In this document: positions 1 to 5,726 of the stretch, in pieces
Layout: each line of letters opens with the position of its first letter
Position numbering within the stretch: the first letter of the stretch is position 1
Assembly: GCA_002499405.1 (NCBI GenBank)
Contig: DALH01000053.1
Location: 9,300-15,728, forward strand
Source of the DNA: Candidatus Micrarchaeota archaeon UBA95
GTDB lineage: Archaea; Micrarchaeota; Micrarchaeia; Norongarragalinales; Norongarragalinaceae
DNA length: 6,429 nucleotides
Direction: 5' to 3'
Notes under the pieces: model-generated
Told to the model about the DNA's origin: nothing
The model's input: only the letters and a program-made list of their open reading frames with translations
Databases searched by the model: none
Translations under genes and position numbers: made by a program

Positions 1-209
1 AGCCGCCGCGCTTCGTCACGCAACGCCAACAACTCTTTCTCGCCGGAAACGCGCACCGCCACCTTCTCGCAACCCGTTGCCTCCCACTCCTTGACGGTTT
101 TCCCGTCGGCCTTCTTGTAGGCCTCCAAGAACGCGTGTCCTGCCTGGGCAACGAGTTTGCCTTTTCCCATTCCTAGGTCGGTGCGCAGCACGACGACTTG
201 CTTGAACAT
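1..209 (-). CDS. pth2: Peptidyl-tRNA hydrolase, Pth2 type (N-terminal part, cut by window edge)
   Basis: The reverse complement reads MFKQVVVLRTDLGMGKGKL from an ATG at 207-209 and stays open for 69 codons to the left edge. This is the N-terminal strand and nucleotide-binding-like loop of the archaeal/eukaryotic Pth2 family: MGKGK at residues 14-18, followed by AQAGHA with the conserved His at 25. Pth2 hydrolyses peptidyl-tRNAs released from stalled ribosomes and recycles the tRNA in the cytoplasm. About 69 of the usual 110-120 residues are present. The conserved Asp and Thr of the C-terminal half lie outside the window and cannot be checked. The gene is divergent from asnS, so two translation genes share one spacer. 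There is no Shine-Dalgarno, and a TATA-like tract lies about 28 nt upstream, fitting leaderless expression. Family assignment is strong; the incompleteness is only a window-edge effect. Confidence 0.9.
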   Translation of the reverse strand, partial: MFKQVVVLRTDLGMGKGKLVAQAGHAFLEAYKKADGKTVKEWEATGCEKVAVRVSGEKELLALRDEARR

Positions 210-233
210 AACGCAAACAATAGGCAGGGAATG

Positions 234-241
234 AAATAAAA
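234..241. promoter_or_regulatory. Shared TATA-like box of the pth2/asnS divergent promoters
   Basis: AAATAAAA is the only strong A/T tract in the 55-bp spacer. Its centre is about 27-28 nt before the asnS ATG (265) and about 28-29 nt before the pth2 ATG (209). It reads TTTTATTT on the other strand. That spacing fits archaeal TATA boxes driving leaderless transcripts in both directions. This is inferred from position and composition only. Confidence 0.55.
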
Positions 242-264
242 GGATTCGCGGAGAAAACAATTCC

Positions 265-1548
265 ATGGTTAAGTACGCCGCCGTCGAAGACGTCTTGTCG
301 GGGAAGCACGCCGAAGGCAGCCCGGTCAGCATCCGCGGCTGGATTTACCGCACGCGTTCAAGCGGCGGGGTGTCCTTCGTAGTTGTCCGCGACCGCTCCG
401 GAGTCATCCAATGCACGGTTAAGAAGGGCGTGGCCGACAACTCGTCCTGCGAAGCCGCCCAGAAGGCGTTGGTGGAGTCGTCCATCCAAGTAACCGGAAA
501 GGCTTTTCAGGACGGGCGCGCGCCCGGCGGGTGGGAGTTGCGCGCGGAGAAATTCGTCGTCACGCACTACGGGGAAACCTACCCGATAACGCGCGACCAG
601 AGCACGGAATTCCTGCTCGACGTGCGCCACCTCTGGCTGCGCTCCCAGAAAATGACGAACGTGTTGAAGGCGCGCCACCACGTCATTCGCTACCTCCGCG
701 AGTTCTTCGACGAACAGAAATTCTACGAGTTTTCGCCGCCCATCCTCACCAAGAGCGGGTGCGAGGGCGGTTCCACGCTCTTCGAACTGGATTACTTCGG
801 CGACAAGGTCTACCTCACGCAAAGCGGGCAACTCTACAACGAGGCGCTCATCGCCTCGCTTGAAAAAGTATTCATTTTGGCGCCCACGTTCCGCGCCGAG
901 AAGAGCCGAACCACGAAGCACTTGACCGAGTTCTGGATGCTTGAAGTGGAGGCCGCACACTTTGACAACGAGGAAAACATGCGTCTGCAAGAGGAAATGG
1001 TTTCGTTCGTGTGCCGGAAAATGGCGGACGAACAAAGCGGGCTGCTGAAAAACCTTGAGCGGAAGCCCGACGAACTAACCGTCGTCGAACCCCCGTTCCA
1101 TTGCATGACTTACGAGGAGGCGGTGGACAAAGCGGGAATCGAGTGGGGCGACGACTTCGGCGCAAAAGACGAGGTCGCCCTGACCAAGGGCTTGGACAAG
1201 CCCGTATTCGTGAAAAACTACCCCCTCAAAATAAAGCCGTTTTACATGGAGGCAACGCCCGACGGAAAGCACGCGTTAAACTCTGACCTGTTCGCGCCGC
1301 AAGGCCACGGTGAAATCGCGGGCGGCTCGCAACGCGTCTGGGAATACGACAAGCTCGTGAAACGCATGAAAGCGGAAAAAATGAATCTGGCGGACTACGA
1401 GTGGTACCTGGACTTGAGGCGTTACGGCTCGGTTCCGCACAGCGGGTTCGGCCTCGGAGTAGAGCGCCTCATCAAGTGGCTCCTCAACCTGGAGCACATC
1501 CGAGACGCAATCCCGTTCCCCCGCGTAATCAACCGCGCCTACCCGTAG
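265..1548 (+). CDS. asnS: Asparaginyl-tRNA synthetase (archaeal class IIb)
   Basis: A 427-residue class II aminoacyl-tRNA synthetase, the usual length for archaeal AsnRS; it charges tRNA-Asn with asparagine in the cytoplasm. The N-terminal OB-fold anticodon-binding domain covers about residues 20-105 (VSIRGWIYRTRSSGG near the start). The catalytic domain follows: a motif 1 region near 150-165, then CEGGSTLFE at 166-174. Motif 2 is FRAEKSRTTKHLTEFWMLE at 209-227. The EKSR and EFWMLE wording fits AsnRS rather than archaeal AspRS, which usually reads FRAEEHNT...HLNE. Motif 3 is GFGLGVERL at 394-402, followed by HIRDAIPFPR near the C-terminus. The OB domain separates it from the AsnRS-like asparagine synthetase paralog (AS-AR), which lacks it. 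The ATG at 265 is preceded by a TATA-like box about 27 nt away and no Shine-Dalgarno, so the transcript is probably leaderless. It converges on copA with a 4-bp gap. Confidence 0.95.
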   Translation: MVKYAAVEDVLSGKHAEGSPVSIRGWIYRTRSSGGVSFVVVRDRSGVIQCTVKKGVADNSSCEAAQKALVESSIQVTGKAFQDGRAPGGWELRAEKFVVTHYGETYPITRDQSTEFLLDVRHLWLRSQKMTNVLKARHHVIRYLREFFDEQKFYEFSPPILTKSGCEGGSTLFELDYFGDKVYLTQSGQLYNEALIASLEKVFILAPTFRAEKSRTTKHLTEFWMLEVEAAHFDNEENMRLQEEMVSFVCRKMADEQSGLLKNLERKPDELTVVEPPFHCMTYEEAVDKAGIEWGDDFGAKDEVALTKGLDKPVFVKNYPLKIKPFYMEATPDGKHALNSDLFAPQGHGEIAGGSQRVWEYDKLVKRMKAEKMNLADYEWYLDLRRYGSVPHSGFGLGVERLIKWLLNLEHIRDAIPFPRVINRAYP

Positions 1549-1552
1549 CAGG

Positions 1553-3685
1553 CTAAACTTTTTCCGGTTTCCAGCGCCGCATGAGCAGCGCGTTGCCGAC
1601 TACGGAAACGCTCGAGAACGCCATGGCTACGCCCGCAACCATTGGGTCCAGAAGGATGCCATACGAGTAAAGCGCACCAGCCGCCACTGGAATCGCCGCC
1701 ACGTTGTACGCAAAAGCCCAGAACAGATTCTCCCTGATTTTGCGCAGCGTGTAACGGCTCAGGTTGATTGCATTTACAACGTCGCGCAAGTCGTTGCGCA
1801 CTAGCACGATTCCGCCCGCCTCCATGGCAACGTCCGTGCCGCTGCCCAGCGCGATGCCCAGCTCGGCGCGCGCAAGCGCTGGCGCGTCGTTCACGCCGTC
1901 GCCCACGAACGCGACGTTCCGCCCTTTCTTCTGCAACTTCGCGACTTCGCGCTCCTTTTCCGCGGGCAGAACCTCGGCGAGCACGTTGCCCACGCCGACC
2001 TCAGCCGCTATGGCCTGCGCGGTGCGCCGGTTGTCGCCCGTAATCATAGCCACGTTAAAGCCTTTGCGCTTGAGCGCCGCCACCGCGTCGGCAGCATGCT
2101 CCTTAAGCGTGTCCGCAATCGCGATGACGCCCACGCACTTGCCGCTAACGCCCACGAATACGACCGTCTTGCCTTCCGCTTCCAGACGCGCCGCGGTTTT
2201 CTCGGCTTCCCGCGAGGCGCGCACCATCCTCCTGCTGCCGACCGCTATTTCCCTGCCGCCGTGACGCGCCTTCACGCCCTTGCCCGCTATGCTCTTGAAG
2301 CGCGACGGGTTCGGCACGCGCCCCGCCTTCGACATGATTGCGAGCGCGAGCGGGTGTTCGGAGTTCTTCTCGGCAATCGCAGCCAAGCGGAGCACATCCG
2401 CCTTTGCGAACGCGACCACGTCGGTGACCTCGGGCTTTCCTTTCGTAAGCGTCCCGGTCTTGTCGAAAACCACCGTGTCAATCTTGCCCGCCGCCTCGAG
2501 CGCGTCGCCGCCCTTGATGAGTATGCCGTGCTCCGCACCCTTACCCGTGCCCACGAGCACCGCGACTGGCATCGCCAAGCCCAGCGCGCACGGGCACGCT
2601 ACTATGAGCACGGAAACAAAAATCGTGAGCGTGAAGTCGAACGAGGCCTTCGCGACGAGCAGCCAGTACGCCGACGATGCGAACGCTAGTACTATAACTA
2701 CGGGAACGAAGACCGCCGCGATTTTGTCCGCGAGGAGCTGCACGGGCGCCTTGGCAGCCTGCGCGTCCTCCACGAGCTTGACGATTTGCGCGAGCATGGT
2801 CTCGGAGCCAACGCGCGTCGCGCGAACGCGCAGCGCGCCGTTGCCGTTCACCGTCCCGCCGACCACTGCGTCGCCCTTCCTCTTCTCTACGGGCATGGAC
2901 TCGCCCGTGACCATGGACTCATCCACTGCCGAGTCGCCGGCGATTACCGTGCCGTCCGTGGCCACGCGCTCGCCCGGCTTGACGAGGAAAACGTCGCCGA
3001 CCTTCAGCAACTCCACGGCAACGTAAACCTCGCGGCCGTTGCGCATGACGCGCGCCTTCTTCGGCTGCAAATCCATGAGCTTGCGCACGGCTTCACCCGT
3101 GAGCGAGCGCGAGCGCGCCTCGAGGTAGCGGCCGAGGAGTATGAACGCGATTATCACCGCCGCGCCGTCGTAATAGAGCGAGCCTTCCAGCAGGCCGAAC
3201 GTTACCGCGGCGCTGTAGAAGAACGCGGCGCTCGTGCCTATTGCAACCAAAACGTCCATGTCCGCGCTGCCGCGCTTGAGCGCGGCCCACGTGCGCACAT
3301 AAAAACGCCTGCCCGCCCAGAACTGGACTGGCAGCGCGAGGAGGAAAAGGAGAATGGGTGGTACGCCTTCCATAAACATGGAGAGCGCGAAGACTGCGAG
3401 CGCGAGCGGCGCAGCGACGAGCAGGTCGTTCCTTACGTCCGTCGACTCCTCGACGTGCATGTGCGCGACGCCCTGCTCGAACGCGGAATAGCCGGCGTTG
3501 CCCACGGCTGCCATGAGTTCGTGCGCGTGCACGTGTTCGGCGTGCTCTATCGTTGCCTTCTGCGTCGCGAAGTTCACGGAGGCGCTGGCAACGCCAGGCG
3601 TCTTCTTGAGCACCTTTTCGATGTTGACGGCGCACGACGCGCAGTGCATGCCGCCTACGCGCAAAGTCGTCTTCTTCATGTACAT
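1553..3685 (-). CDS. copA: Cu+-type P1B ATPase (copper-exporting CopA)
   Basis: A 710-residue heavy-metal P-type ATPase that uses ATP to move Cu+ (or Ag+) across the membrane. An N-terminal HMA metal-binding domain (about 5-70) carries GMHCASC at 12-18. Eight membrane helices follow: two before 130, two at about 142-188, a pair around 318-375 and two at about 652-703. The actuator loop has TGES at 260-263. The ion-site CPC is at 364-366. Phosphorylation motif DKTGT starts at Asp408; the SEHPLA nucleotide-binding His is 444; the hinge motif GDGVND is 595-600. YN at 660-661 and MAFSS at 688-692 are the helix signatures that mark the Cu+/Ag+ subgroup (P1B-1). A His cluster, H48/H51/H53/H55 with H75/H77, is an extra. 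It starts 23 bp after the 3709-4425 gene, probably in one operon, and a GAGAGG ribosome site lies about 5 nt before this ATG. A second in-frame ATG at 3679 is the alternative start. Confidence 0.95.
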   Translation of the reverse strand: MYMKKTTLRVGGMHCASCAVNIEKVLKKTPGVASASVNFATQKATIEHAEHVHAHELMAAVGNAGYSAFEQGVAHMHVEESTDVRNDLLVAAPLALAVFALSMFMEGVPPILLFLLALPVQFWAGRRFYVRTWAALKRGSADMDVLVAIGTSAAFFYSAAVTFGLLEGSLYYDGAAVIIAFILLGRYLEARSRSLTGEAVRKLMDLQPKKARVMRNGREVYVAVELLKVGDVFLVKPGERVATDGTVIAGDSAVDESMVTGESMPVEKRKGDAVVGGTVNGNGALRVRATRVGSETMLAQIVKLVEDAQAAKAPVQLLADKIAAVFVPVVIVLAFASSAYWLLVAKASFDFTLTIFVSVLIVACPCALGLAMPVAVLVGTGKGAEHGILIKGGDALEAAGKIDTVVFDKTGTLTKGKPEVTDVVAFAKADVLRLAAIAEKNSEHPLALAIMSKAGRVPNPSRFKSIAGKGVKARHGGREIAVGSRRMVRASREAEKTAARLEAEGKTVVFVGVSGKCVGVIAIADTLKEHAADAVAALKRKGFNVAMITGDNRRTAQAIAAEVGVGNVLAEVLPAEKEREVAKLQKKGRNVAFVGDGVNDAPALARAELGIALGSGTDVAMEAGGIVLVRNDLRDVVNAINLSRYTLRKIRENLFWAFAYNVAAIPVAAGALYSYGILLDPMVAGVAMAFSSVSVVGNALLMRRWKPEKV

Positions 3686-3690
3686 GCAGC

Positions 3691-3696
3691 CTCTCG
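3691..3696 (-). promoter_or_regulatory. Ribosome binding site of copA
   Basis: On the minus strand GAGAGG lies 5 nt before the ATG at 3685. It favours this start over the ATG two codons later. copA is internal to an operon, so an internal Shine-Dalgarno is expected here, unlike the leaderless-looking first genes of the other units. Confidence 0.5.
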
Positions 3697-3708
3697 CAAA
3701 TTAACCAC

Positions 3709-4425
3709 CTAAGCTCCCTTGATAATTGTTGCGGGGTATTCCTTGAATACTGCCAGCGCCAAAATCTCCTGCGGGCTCGTTTTAGACGCGCCGTAGGACA
3801 CCGTAAACAGGTTCGGGAAGCCAAACTGCACGCCCGTAACCCCACCAATTGTTTTCAGTTCGTTCGAGATGAGCACTGCATGCCCAGAGCAAGGAATGTC
3901 CACCTTGAGCTGGAGCGAGGCGGTTTGCTGCGCTGGAAGCGAGGGGGACGCGATTGCCGCGCACGCTGGCGTTTCAGCGTCGGTAAGCGGGCACGCTGAG
4001 AGCGGTGCACCAACAACCGCGCTAGTTGCCAATGAAGGCTGCCCGACCGAAAAGTTGGCCAGCATGGGAAACAGCACGAAAAAGAACAGCATGTTCACGC
4101 CTATTGTCGAGCCGAACATGGCCGTTAGGTACTTCCACCTCTTCCTGGCGCCTTCCACGGAAAGTTGGCCGTTGCGCCGCAGGTAAAGCGCGGACGAAAC
4201 CGCGGCGAAAACCAGCGACAGGGCTATCAAGCCATAAAAGAAATACCTGCTCATCATCAGTGGCCTGAAAAAGTCCGCCGCAAGCGTAACGCCCAGCACG
4301 GACGCAGCGATGAAGGCAATACAGCCGGCGTGCGACAACAAGCCGTAAAGCACGCCCTGCTTCAGCCCGCCATTGTCCTTTGGCGCCGCACAGCAGGGCG
4401 CGGGCGCCTCAATTGAATTTTCCAT
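3709..4425 (-). CDS. Three-helix metal-handling membrane protein with C-terminal HMA-like domain (CxxH variant)
   Basis: 238 residues. The N-terminus is cytoplasm-like and carries a Cys pair (PAPCCAAPK, C11/C12). Three hydrophobic helices follow at about 23-50, 60-82 and 99-124; helix 1 holds SHAGC (H32, C35). A flexible Ala/Ser/Pro-rich linker (about 127-168, with C145 and C155) leads to a C-terminal domain of about 70 residues. That domain follows the ferredoxin-like HMA pattern: LQLKVDIPCSGHAV, then GGVTGVQ, FTVSYGA and SPQEILA. The usual metal-binding CxxC is C179-S-G-H182, so the second Cys is His. Cys-bearing helix plus HMA-like domain resembles MerT/MerTP-like transporters, but I cannot name a family with confidence. 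It lies 23 bp before copA on the same strand, which implies joint expression and a role in delivering or taking up Cu+ or a similar soft metal. Transport direction and metal are unknown. The start is supported by a TATA-like box about 27 nt upstream. Confidence 0.75.
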   Translation of the reverse strand: MENSIEAPAPCCAAPKDNGGLKQGVLYGLLSHAGCIAFIAASVLGVTLAADFFRPLMMSRYFFYGLIALSLVFAAVSSALYLRRNGQLSVEGARKRWKYLTAMFGSTIGVNMLFFFVLFPMLANFSVGQPSLATSAVVGAPLSACPLTDAETPACAAIASPSLPAQQTASLQLKVDIPCSGHAVLISNELKTIGGVTGVQFGFPNLFTVSYGASKTSPQEILALAVFKEYPATIIKGA

Positions 4426-4436
4426 GCAACCAACTG

Positions 4437-4510
4437 GCCTGAAACAACTAGTATTAGTGCCGATGAAACCAGTTTCAGGCGCCGTCTAAGAATAGTTTCA
4501 AGGCGTTTCA
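4437..4510. promoter_or_regulatory. GTTTCA/TGAAAC hexamer array, probable operator of the metal operon
   Basis: Five exact copies of one hexamer lie within 71 bp: TGAAAC at 4440-4445 and 4464-4469, and GTTTCA at 4472-4477, 4495-4500 and 4505-4510. The second and third form TGAAAC-CA-GTTTCA. The first and third extend to a perfect 9-bp inverted repeat, GCCTGAAAC (4437-4445) and GTTTCAGGC (4472-4480), bracketing the TATA-like box. The last two copies start 10 bp apart, one helical turn. The final copy contains the stop codon of the upstream regulator gene. Such density is far above chance and fits multi-site binding by a dimeric DNA-binding protein. The adjacent winged-helix protein is the natural candidate, by inference. 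Confidence 0.65.
4448..4457 (-). promoter_or_regulatory. Probable TATA box of the metal operon (3709-4425 gene plus copA)
   Basis: The minus strand reads CTAATACTAG, centred 27-28 nt before the ATG at 4425, the position expected for a leaderless archaeal promoter. It is a weak match to TATA consensus. TGAAAC-type hexamers lie on both sides of it, so a bound regulator could block or recruit TBP/TFB. Confidence 0.5.
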
Positions 4511-4969
4511 GCGGAGGACGACTATGTTCGTCATGCCGCGGCGCTTGCGCTCCACCACGCCGTCGTGCTCGAGCTTGTCCAGGATGCGCGTCACGCGCAC
4601 CTTGGTAAAGCCCGTCTTCGCCACCAAGTCGCTCTGGTAAAGCGAGCCGCCCGCCTCTTGAACGTACGACGCAACGGTTTTCTCGTCGCCTTCGAGCTTT
4701 GATAAGTCCTTCGTCTTGCGCTTCTCTCCCGCAACGAGAGGCTCGTCCTTCTTTAAGAATGCAAAATACAGGCCGGCCAACGCTACCAGGCCGGCCAACG
4801 CGTAAGCAACGTTGCGCTGGGCGTCAATCGTGGCATACATCGGGCATGCGGAGCCGTGCGAACACGTGGTGTTCACTATTTGCGTGAGCGCGTTGTCGTA
4901 CGACCAGATGAGGAAGCCCACGAGCGCCGCAACGGCGACGAGCATCAGCCCGACGTGCCTGTCCTTCAT
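4508..4969 (-). CDS. Membrane-anchored winged helix-turn-helix regulator, candidate metal sensor
   Basis: 153 residues from the ATG at 4969. A short positive N-terminus (MKDRH) is followed by membrane helix 1 (about 6-23) and a 30-residue loop. Helix 2 (about 53-71), a basic linker (KRKTK) and a C-terminal winged helix-turn-helix (about 92-153) follow. The DNA-binding part reads SDLVAKTGF then TKVRVTRILDKLEHDG (likely recognition helix) and a basic wing, ERKRRGMTN, like MarR/ArsR-type archaeal regulators. The positive-inside rule puts the loop outside and the DNA-binding domain inside. The loop holds C36-S-H38-G-S-A-C42-P-M44, a plausible soft-metal site. It precedes the metal operon by 82 bp on the same strand. 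An in-frame GTG at 5020 would add 17 residues, but it lies inside a 16-bp repeat shared with the mre11 promoter, while a TATA-like tract lies 26 nt before 4969, so I prefer 4969. The regulatory target is inferred. Confidence 0.8.
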   Translation of the reverse strand: MKDRHVGLMLVAVAALVGFLIWSYDNALTQIVNTTCSHGSACPMYATIDAQRNVAYALAGLVALAGLYFAFLKKDEPLVAGEKRKTKDLSKLEGDEKTVASYVQEAGGSLYQSDLVAKTGFTKVRVTRILDKLEHDGVVERKRRGMTNIVVLR

Positions 4970-4990
4970 GAATCTGTCACGCCGCAAGGG

Positions 4991-4999
4991 AATAAAAAA
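4991..4999 (-). promoter_or_regulatory. TATA-like box of the membrane-anchored regulator gene
   Basis: The minus strand reads TTTTTTATT, centred about 26 nt before the ATG at 4969. This fits a leaderless transcript and supports that start over the GTG at 5020. Confidence 0.5.
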
Positions 5000-5008
5000 C
5001 GCGCGCCA

Positions 5009-5024
5009 ACTGGAACCCACCCCT
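5009..5024 (+). repeat. 16-bp direct repeat, copy 1 (upstream of the toxin-like gene)
   Basis: ACTGGAACCCACCCCT occurs here and again at 5695-5710 with no mismatch. Similarity continues into the following A-rich and TATA-like stretch (AAAAGCCGTTAAATA here, CAAAACCGCTTAATA there). This copy begins 53 bp before the start codon at 5062; copy 2 begins 52 bp before the start codon at 5747. Confidence 0.85.
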
Positions 5025-5032
5025 AAAAGCCG

Positions 5033-5040
5033 TTAAATAA
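5033..5040 (+). promoter_or_regulatory. TATA box of the toxin-antitoxin-like operon
   Basis: TTAAATAA is centred 25-26 nt before the ATG at 5062, with an A/G-rich segment upstream that could serve as BRE. Its sequence and position match the mre11 promoter box. Confidence 0.6.
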
Positions 5041-5061
5041 CCGCCAGCCAAAAGCCAGTCA

Positions 5062-5370
5062 ATGAGAAAGCAAACCCTTAAAAGTAATAACGGCAAGTAT
5101 ATACTTTGCGTTGAAACGTTTTGTGCGAAAGACCTGCGTTTCACGAAGGCGGCTTACCGCGAACTCGCCGACTACGGCTTGACAACCCAAGACATCTTGA
5201 CGTGCCTCAACGAAGGATGCGCGGGAAGGAGGCGAAAGAAAGGCGTTTTTGAAAAGTGTTTGAAGCGCAAGAAAAGCGTTTTGAAGGTTGTCGTTGCCGA
5301 ATCGTGGGATTACGCGAACAAGGAAACGGCTTGGGCAATAATCCACATAGGAAGAGTGAAGATAAAATGA
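5062..5370 (+). CDS. DUF4258/MqsR-like small protein, probable toxin of a type II toxin-antitoxin pair
   Basis: 102 residues, basic, no signal peptide or membrane helix. The core reads LRFTKAAYRELADYGLTTQ at 25-43, followed by DILTCLNEG. This resembles the 'T-K-H-A...R...R-G-I-s-x-x-D-V' helix pair that opens DUF4258 and related RelE/MqsR-fold toxins, although the usual His is Ala here. A very basic segment follows at 56-71 (RRRKKG...KRKK), then two strand-like stretches, SVLKVVVAES and AWAIIHIGRVK, as expected for that fold. Five Cys (16, 21, 48, 53, 66) are unusual for a short cytosolic protein. The stop overlaps the next gene's start (ATGA), and that partner has a YgiT-type zinc finger, the usual antitoxin companion of such toxins in a toxin-first order as in mqsRA. 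A TATA-like box 25 nt upstream supports the start. The first 60 nt are visibly more A/T-rich than neighbouring genes. mRNA-cleaving activity is inferred only. Confidence 0.6.
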   Translation: MRKQTLKSNNGKYILCVETFCAKDLRFTKAAYRELADYGLTTQDILTCLNEGCAGRRRKKGVFEKCLKRKKSVLKVVVAESWDYANKETAWAIIHIGRVKIK

Positions 5371-5684
5371 AGGGATTGAAGTGCGTGAAGTGCGGCAAGA
5401 CCGCGAAGCCGGCACGCCTGCGTTTGGAGGGAGCCGTGGTCGCTGGATGGCGGTGCGCGTGCGGCGAGGAATACCTGGACACCGAAGCAGTCGAGCAACT
5501 GCTTGCAATTAGGAAACTCGCGAGCGAGGACTTGAATGCGAAAATAACGCGGCAGGGGAACTCTTTTGCGGTGCGCCTGCCCATGACCGTTTTCAAGGCG
5601 TTCGGGTTGAGGGACAAGGAAAAATTGATGATTTCAATTGACGCCTCCAACCCGAAGGCGTTCACCCTGACCCTGCCAAGGTAA
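5367..5684 (+). CDS. YgiT/MqsA-type zinc finger plus AbrB-type domain protein, probable antitoxin
   Basis: 105 residues from the ATG at 5367, which overlaps the toxin-like gene's TGA as ATGA and so suggests translational coupling. An in-frame ATG at 5256 lies deep inside the upstream gene and is unlikely. Residues 1-45 form a zinc-finger unit: CVKCG (C6, C9), then VVAGWRCACGEEYLD (C30, C32), as in YgiT/MqsA antitoxins. The second pair is CxC instead of the common CxxC, which is odd. Residues 58-103 match the SpoVT/AbrB swapped-hairpin pattern of MazE-like antitoxins: KITRQGNSFAVRLP, then a helix, then LRDKEKLMISID. The expected role is to bind and neutralise the upstream toxin through one part and to bind DNA and repress the operon through the AbrB part. 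MqsA itself has a helix-turn-helix C-terminus, so this zinc finger-AbrB pairing differs from the textbook design. Domain calls are good; the function is inferred from family and pairing. Confidence 0.7.
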   Translation: MKGLKCVKCGKTAKPARLRLEGAVVAGWRCACGEEYLDTEAVEQLLAIRKLASEDLNAKITRQGNSFAVRLPMTVFKAFGLRDKEKLMISIDASNPKAFTLTLPR

Positions 5685-5694
5685 TTTGGAATTC

Positions 5695-5710
5695 ACTGGA
5701 ACCCACCCCT
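5695..5710 (+). repeat. 16-bp direct repeat, copy 2 (upstream of mre11)
   Basis: An exact copy of the sequence at 5009-5024, offset by 686 bp. Together the two copies bracket the toxin-antitoxin-like genes. It starts 52 bp before the mre11 GTG and about 24 bp before its TATA-like box. Confidence 0.85.
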
Positions 5711-5718
5711 CAAAACCG

Positions 5719-5726
5719 CTTAATAC
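5719..5726 (+). promoter_or_regulatory. TATA-like box of mre11
   Basis: CTTAATAC is centred about 24-25 nt before the GTG at 5747. The preceding AAAACCG parallels AAAGCCG before the toxin-operon box, suggesting a shared BRE-TATA design. Confidence 0.55.

Noticed and set aside
358..1035. Minus-strand open frame opposite asnS
   Set aside because: It is a shadow of the AsnRS coding frame with no recognisable domain.
265..1548. Aspartyl-tRNA synthetase or AsnRS-like asparagine synthetase as the identity of this gene
   Set aside because: The motif 2 wording FRAEKSRT...EFWMLE is AsnRS-like, and the N-terminal OB domain is present, unlike the AS-AR paralog.
1559..1563. TTTTT as a firm asnS terminator
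   Set aside because: It is a single short T run within copA coding sequence with no hairpin; too weak to list as a feature.
1764..3712. Several long plus-strand open frames opposite copA
   Set aside because: copA is complete with every P1B motif. The opposite frames are low-complexity or Arg/His/Ala-rich and match no family I recognise.
4970..5020. 17-residue N-terminal extension of the membrane-anchored regulator from GTG at 5020
   Set aside because: The GTG lies inside the 16-bp direct repeat. The extension carries no recognisable feature, and a TATA-like box 26 nt before the ATG at 4969 supports the shorter form.
5114..5121. AAACGTTT palindrome in the toxin-like gene
   Set aside because: An 8-bp palindrome is expected many times in a window of this size.
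5256..5366. 37-residue extension of the zinc finger-AbrB protein from ATG 5256
   Set aside because: It would lie wholly inside the toxin-like gene in another frame. The ATG at 5367 overlaps the upstream stop as ATGA and directly precedes the zinc finger.
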